Source of the DNA: Planctomycetota bacterium
GTDB taxonomy: Bacteria > Planctomycetota > UBA1135 > UBA2386
Direction of reading: 5' to 3'
Assembly: GCA_028281765.1 (NCBI GenBank)
Contig: JANQJF010000129.1
Span: 1-45,366, forward strand
DNA: 45,366 nt
In this document: piece after piece, positions 41,740-45,366 of the stretch
How the letters are laid out: each line of letters begins with the position of its first letter
Numbering within the stretch: the first letter of the stretch is position 1
Program-made: the position numbers and the translations under genes
Notes under the pieces: generated by a model
The model's input: the letters and a program-made list of their open reading frames with translations, nothing else
Told to the model about the DNA's origin: nothing
Databases searched by the model: none

Positions 41740-42336
41740 ATGCGTTCCAGTCAGGACCTCGGCCTCGAAGCCTCCCGCGGCAGCCAGCCCGCGGTCGACG
41801 AACTGCTCGTCCGGCACCTGCCCGGACTGCGCAGCTTCGTCCGGCTCAAGGCCGGCCCCCTCGTGCGCGCGCGAGAGCACGAGTCCGACGTCGTGCAGTC
41901 CGTCTGCCGCGAAGTGCTGCAGCACGAAGGGACGTTCCGTTTCGGCGGCGAGGGTGGCTTCCGCCACTGGCTCTACGCAACCGCGCTGCGCAAGATCCTC
42001 GACAAGCACAAGCTCCACACCGCCGAACGACGCGACATCCGCCGCGAGGCCGACCCGGGCAGCGCCGGCGTGGACGGTCACCCCGGCCTCGCGTTCGCTT
42101 CGCCGTCGGGCGCCGCGATCGCACGCGAGCAGTTTGAACACATGGCCGAGGCCTTCGACAAGCTCCCCGAGGACTACGCCGAAGTCATCGTGCTGTCGCG
42201 CGTCGTCGGCCTGTCGCGAGCCGAAGTCGCCGAGTCGATGGACCGCACCGAGGGATCGGTGCGCAACCTGCTGCACCGCGCGCTCGCGGAGCTCGCGCGG
42301 CACCTCGACGAGGGCGAGCGCAGCCGCAGTTCGTGA
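41740..42336 (+). CDS. ECF sigma-70 family RNA polymerase sigma factor
   Basis: 198 residues. Region 2 (about 15-95): AREHESDVVQSVCREVLQ and GFRHWLYATALRKILDKHK. Region 4 (about 125-190): FDKLPEDYAEVIVLSRVVGL followed by the helix-turn-helix AEVAESMDRTEGSVRNLLHR. Typical of the planctomycetal ECF groups that work with Ser/Thr kinases rather than with anti-sigma factors. The kinase gene is divergent from it. Confidence 0.92.
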   Translation: MRSSQDLGLEASRGSQPAVDELLVRHLPGLRSFVRLKAGPLVRAREHESDVVQSVCREVLQHEGTFRFGGEGGFRHWLYATALRKILDKHKLHTAERRDIRREADPGSAGVDGHPGLAFASPSGAAIAREQFEHMAEAFDKLPEDYAEVIVLSRVVGLSRAEVAESMDRTEGSVRNLLHRALAELARHLDEGERSRSS

Positions 42337-42488
42337 TCGAATCCCCGCGAGGTCCGGATCGCTCGGGAGAGGGGCAGGATCACGCATGAACCGGAGATCG
42401 AGGGGGCGCATCCGTCGTCTCGCTGGTCGGCGAAGTTTTTCGGTGTTTCCGGTGACGCCCCTCCTCCGCCGGGTCCAGTAGCCCCGTC

Positions 42489-43171
42489 ATGCGCGCCCCC
42501 GAAGACCGATGGTTCGAACGCTTTCGCCGCACCGGCGATCCGAAGCCTCTCGGCTAGGTGTTCGACCGGGTCGCCCCGCAGAACACGTCCTGCACGCGAT
42601 CGAGCACCGGGACCAGTGGGCCGCGACGCGGCCGCTGTTTCCGTGGCTGCTCGGCCTGCTGACGAACCGCGTCCACGAGCTGCGCCGCCGGGCGCGCCGA
42701 GCTGTCGACCCCGAGCGGCTCGAGGCGCCGCGGTGGCAGCCCGGACCGCGCGAGGCAGCCGAACAGAGCGAACTCCGCGACGCGCTTCGCGTCGCCATCG
42801 ACGCGGTTCCGGAACCACACCGGACCGTTCTCGAGCGCCACCTCATCGATGGGTTCGCCGCTCACGAAGTCGCGTCCGAACTCGGCGTGCGCGCCGGTAC
42901 GGTGCGCATGCGATTGCACCGCGGGATGGAGCACCTGCGGCGACAACTGCCGCAGGGCGTCGCGCCCGCGGCGCTGGCATTCCCGACCATCTCCCCCGAG
43001 TTCCTCGCCTCGGCGCGAGACACCGTTCTCTCTCACGCGGCCAAGACGGTCCCTGCCACCGCGCCCATCGCCGGAGCCGCGGCTCTGCTCGCAATCCTCG
43101 CCATGAAGAAGTCCCTCCTCGTCGCCACGGGCCTGCTGGTGCTCGCGCTGTCCAGCGCGGAGGCCGACTAG
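42489..43171 (+). pseudogene. Decayed sigma-70 family gene with C-terminal membrane segment
   Basis: A reading frame from the ATG at 42489 begins like a typical planctomycetal sigma (RWFERFRRTGDPKPLG) but meets TAG at 42555-42557. The same frame then reads VFDRVAP, where intact genes read GEVFDRVAP, so the TAG probably replaced a GAG. After that the sequence jumps, in a different frame, to AEHVLHAIEHRDQW, so roughly 25-35 residues of region 2 are missing. Region 4 is intact (AVPEPHRTVLERHLIDGFAA, then VASELGVRAGTVRMRLHR). The gene ends shortly after a hydrophobic segment around LLAILAMKKSLLVATGLLVL, without the long domain that usually follows. Nonsense change, deletion, frame shift and truncated end together indicate a pseudogene. 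Confidence 0.78.
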
Positions 43172-45147
43172 TGCCCGATCCACATGTCGATCGCGTTCGT
43201 CAACCGAATCTCAGGCGTGGCGCTGACCGACGCTCCCTGCGTCCGGAACCCGAGCCCGGCCAGGCCGACGTTCGCCGGGATCGCCAACGAGAACGGCTGG
43301 CCCGGCGTCGTCGAGATCGTGAACTCGGGAACCGTGAACAACATGCCGATCTCCGGGATGTCGAAGTAGATGTTCTGCGTACCGAACATCAGGACGTCCG
43401 AAGTCGCGTTCTCCATGAAGAACGTGTGATCGATAATCGGCTGCCACGTCGAACCGAGGACGGGCGGGGTCGACGACTCGACGAGGGCCTGCGGGTTTTG
43501 TCCGGGGATGTTGAACAAATACTGGCCTGCGCTCGGGGTGATCACGTCGGAGATCGCGTAGAACGACAGCTCGTCCGACCCGGAACGCGTGATGGCGTCC
43601 AACCACGTGGAGTCCGCCTCCGAACTATCGCCTACGCGCACGGAGTCTCCGCCCAGCACCAGCGAGCCCAGTCCGGATGCGGCCGAACCGGTGAACACGA
43701 ACTGCCCCCCGGTCTCGAACCAGGAGTTCATGACCGGCGACCGTGCCAGCGAACCGTCGAACAGATCGGCGACGTCTTGCGCGATCAGGAAGCCTTCCGG
43801 CGTGAAGATCGGGCAGTTCGCGGGCGTAGGGATGTCGACGTGATCGCGCGCCGAGACCGTGGACGTGCTCACCAACGCACGCCAGTTCACGTTCCGCCCC
43901 GCGAGCGGACTGTTCGCGATGTCCGCGTTGACGAACGCGTCGTAGTCCGCGATGTCACTCGACGTCGCGTCCCGCTTCCCCTTGGTCACACAGAGGACGC
44001 GGTACGTCGGGGCCGGCGCGTACGGGTTCGCTTGCATGACGTCCGAGATCGCGAACAGCCGCAGGCTCTGCTGCACGATTCCCGCGCCGAGCTGCACCCA
44101 CTGCAGTCCCGTCACACTCGAGTTCCCGTAGTTCGCGGCACCGCTGCCGAGAGGGTTCGAGGCGTTGCCGAACGCATCGGTGCCGGTCCAGGTCCACGGC
44201 GACGCGGCGGACGAGGTCCGCGACGCGGTTATCGCTGGCGCATTCAGCAGCGTGCCGCTCCAGAGCTCGTCGTAGTTCGCCGCGACGAGGGTGCCGTCGG
44301 GGAGGTAGATTTTCACGCCGTTCGCCCCAGGCGGCGACGGATCGGTGCCCGTGTGCGCGGAGGCCGAAACGGACGCCGTGCTCGCCAGAGCGCGCCAGTT
44401 CGTGCTCAGCCCCGCCAGCGGGCTGTTCGCGATGTCGGCCTGAACGAACGCGTCGTAGTCCGCGATGTCGTTCGAATCCGCAAAGCGTGTCGTGTTCGTG
44501 ACGCACAGCACACGGTAGAGCTCGTTGAGCCCGAGGGTCGGGTGCACCGGCGCGATCATGACGTCGGACATCGCGTAGAGCCCGGCGTAGACCAACGTGG
44601 TCGACGCGGTGCTGTTCGCGATCCATGCGCTGCTGGTGTTGGACGGATCCCCGGTCGTGGCCATCGCCGTGCCCATCTGGTCGACGAACGTCACACCCGA
44701 GTGCGCGGGAATGCCACTGCCGACCGTTCCGGTCCAGGCGATGGTCGCCGGGCTCGGGTAGCCGGTCGGGCCGACGTTCGGCGCGGTCAGCAGCTGACCA
44801 GCCCAGAGTTCGTCGTAGTCGTCCGCGATCCGCGTGCCGTTCGGCAAGTAGATCGGGACACCCGTCGCGCCCGGTGCGATCGGGTTGGTCGCGGTGTTGT
44901 CCCGGGCCGCGACCGACTCGGTGCTGACCAGTGCGCGCCACGTGCCGTTGAGGCCGGAATGGGCGGCGTTTTGCGCGACGAACTGGTTGTAGTCGTCGAT
45001 ATCCGTCGAGCTCGCATCCCGCGCCGAGCTGGTGAGGAACATCACGCGGTAGGGCGCGCCGGGGGCGAGATCGGCAGGCGGAAGCTGGACCTGGGCGACA
45101 GCGGTGGCGGCGAGAAGGGCGGGAACGAGGGATCGAACGGCGTTCAT
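43168..45147 (-). CDS. Exported protein with three tandem YRVxxVT domains and the shared C-terminal module
   Basis: 659 residues. Signal peptide to about residue 18 (AVAQ). Three tandem units of 160-190 residues begin YRVMFLTSSARDAS, YRVLCVTNTTRFAD and YRVLCVTKGKRDAT. Each continues with an IADYDAFVxxDIANSPLAG-like helix, NWRALxSTxSVSA, PIYLPDGT and YDELWxGxLL, and each ends in a xISDVM strand. This pattern is known from exported proteins of cyanobacteria and others with PEP-CTERM tails; here there is no PEP-CTERM, but a last 110-residue module (VGLAGLGFRTQG, IRLTNAIDMWIG) instead. The ribosome site GGAGAA lies inside a predicted hairpin (see below). Extracellular or surface location is inferred. 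Confidence 0.82.
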   Translation of the reverse strand: MNAVRSLVPALLAATAVAQVQLPPADLAPGAPYRVMFLTSSARDASSTDIDDYNQFVAQNAAHSGLNGTWRALVSTESVAARDNTATNPIAPGATGVPIYLPNGTRIADDYDELWAGQLLTAPNVGPTGYPSPATIAWTGTVGSGIPAHSGVTFVDQMGTAMATTGDPSNTSSAWIANSTASTTLVYAGLYAMSDVMIAPVHPTLGLNELYRVLCVTNTTRFADSNDIADYDAFVQADIANSPLAGLSTNWRALASTASVSASAHTGTDPSPPGANGVKIYLPDGTLVAANYDELWSGTLLNAPAITASRTSSAASPWTWTGTDAFGNASNPLGSGAANYGNSSVTGLQWVQLGAGIVQQSLRLFAISDVMQANPYAPAPTYRVLCVTKGKRDATSSDIADYDAFVNADIANSPLAGRNVNWRALVSTSTVSARDHVDIPTPANCPIFTPEGFLIAQDVADLFDGSLARSPVMNSWFETGGQFVFTGSAASGLGSLVLGGDSVRVGDSSEADSTWLDAITRSGSDELSFYAISDVITPSAGQYLFNIPGQNPQALVESSTPPVLGSTWQPIIDHTFFMENATSDVLMFGTQNIYFDIPEIGMLFTVPEFTISTTPGQPFSLAIPANVGLAGLGFRTQGASVSATPEIRLTNAIDMWIGH

Positions 45148-45149
45148 GG

Positions 45150-45203
45150 GGTTCTCCGGAAGTGAAGTCGGGCGCAGCGGGACCCGCTGGCATCCGGAGA
45201 ACC
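45150..45203 (-). promoter_or_regulatory. Hairpin sequestering the ribosome binding site of the 43168-45147 gene
   Basis: In the mRNA of the minus-strand gene, GGTTCTCCGGA (45193-45203) pairs perfectly with TCCGGAGAACC (45150-45160), 11 bp, enclosing a second stem CAGCGG/CCGCTG (45175-45180 with 45184-45189). The Shine-Dalgarno GGAG lies in the outer stem, 6 nt before the ATG. Folded, it would block translation. Confidence 0.6.
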
Positions 45204-45266
45204 AGGGCCGCGTCGGGACCCCGCAGCGATTTCTCGAGATTCGGCCGCCCCGGACTTGGGGTGGGC

Positions 45267-45366
45267 TCTAGTGGGGTGTCGCTGAAGTGCGTTGCGTATG
45301 TCGGTGTTCCTGGGGTTCGCTCGCAAGGCGCTGCGACGACATGGCTTGTCAGTGGACAAGTTGAGG
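45267..45366. repeat. Dispersed repeat, copy 2 (runs off the window)
   Basis: Homologous to 38688-38788; contains CTTGTC-AGTG-GACAAG at 45345-45360. An ATG at 45298 opens a frame (MSVFLGFARKALRRHGLS) that stays open to the end, while the corresponding frame of copy 1 is shifted by one base. The repeat could be the start of a mobile-element gene, but this cannot be decided here. Confidence 0.75.

Noticed and set aside
42386..42481. A 31-codon open frame between the two sigma genes.
   Set aside because: No ribosome site, Arg-rich, and it covers a T-rich stretch that looks more like the promoter or leader of the decayed sigma gene.
42616..45165. 849-residue open frame antisense to the three-repeat protein.
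   Set aside because: Arg-rich shadow of the true gene, without a plausible start or any motif.
1..45366. CRISPR arrays, prophage genes, toxin-antitoxin or defence systems, replication origin.
   Set aside because: No regular direct-repeat array, no phage or defence domains, and no DnaA-box cluster were seen on reading both strands.

Overview
The window looks like chromosomal DNA of a high-GC bacterium of the phylum Planctomycetota. The evidence is a PVC-type dehydrogenase with HEAT repeats and cytochrome c, a secreted Cys-type sulfatase, a planctomycetal Ser/Thr kinase divergent from an ECF sigma factor, ELWxxDGT-repeat and other large secreted proteins, and a C-terminal module shared by several exported proteins. 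Nothing resembles a prophage, an integrated island or a CRISPR array. The genus cannot be named from sequence alone.

Layout. 1-12.5 kb: mostly exported proteins (dehydrogenase/cytochrome c, cytochrome b562-like protein, small secreted module protein, DUF1963 protein, sulfatase, two large secreted proteins, a membrane protein, a TPR protein). 12.6-15.1 kb: a DUF1826 protein coupled to a COG0523/ZigA-like metallochaperone GTPase, then a SnoaL-like protein. 15.1-15.3 kb: tRNA-Arg(ACG) with a good promoter, ending in an 85-bp palindrome that duplicates its 3' end in inverted orientation. 15.3-18 kb: an unknown protein, then pabC and pabB (p-aminobenzoate for folate). 18-20.1 kb: a coupled pair of SPFH/Band 7 proteins. 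20.2-23.8 kb: a minus-strand operon of thiolase, two cyclophilins and enoyl-CoA hydratase. 24-26 kb: an unknown protein coupled to an HD-GYP protein. 26-29 kb: the oxidative pentose phosphate operon gnd-zwf-pgl. 29-32.1 kb: a secreted protein, a NUDIX-metallo-beta-lactamase fusion, a double CDGSH Fe-S protein and a small lipoprotein. 32.1-38.7 kb: the ELWxxDGT protein, an HD phosphohydrolase and a membrane-anchored carboxypeptidase-regulatory-like protein. 38.7-45.4 kb: a kinase/sigma pair, a decayed second sigma-factor gene, a three-repeat secreted protein, and a roughly 100-bp dispersed repeat present twice.

How the genes work together. Central metabolism is represented by NADPH supply (gnd-zwf-pgl), thiolase/crotonase acyl-CoA chemistry and pABA synthesis. 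The remainder is envelope and secretion biology plus signalling (kinase/ECF, HD-GYP). A recurring feature is a minus-10-like hexamer only 6-8 nt before the start codon at eight genes, which suggests leaderless mRNAs. Two 5' regions contain RNA hairpins that could control expression: one buries a Shine-Dalgarno sequence and one is terminator-like. The best candidates for something new are the inverted tRNA-end palindrome, the leaderless promoter architecture, the Shine-Dalgarno-sequestering hairpin, the shared secretion module and the predicted oxygenase-like triad in the DUF1826 protein.
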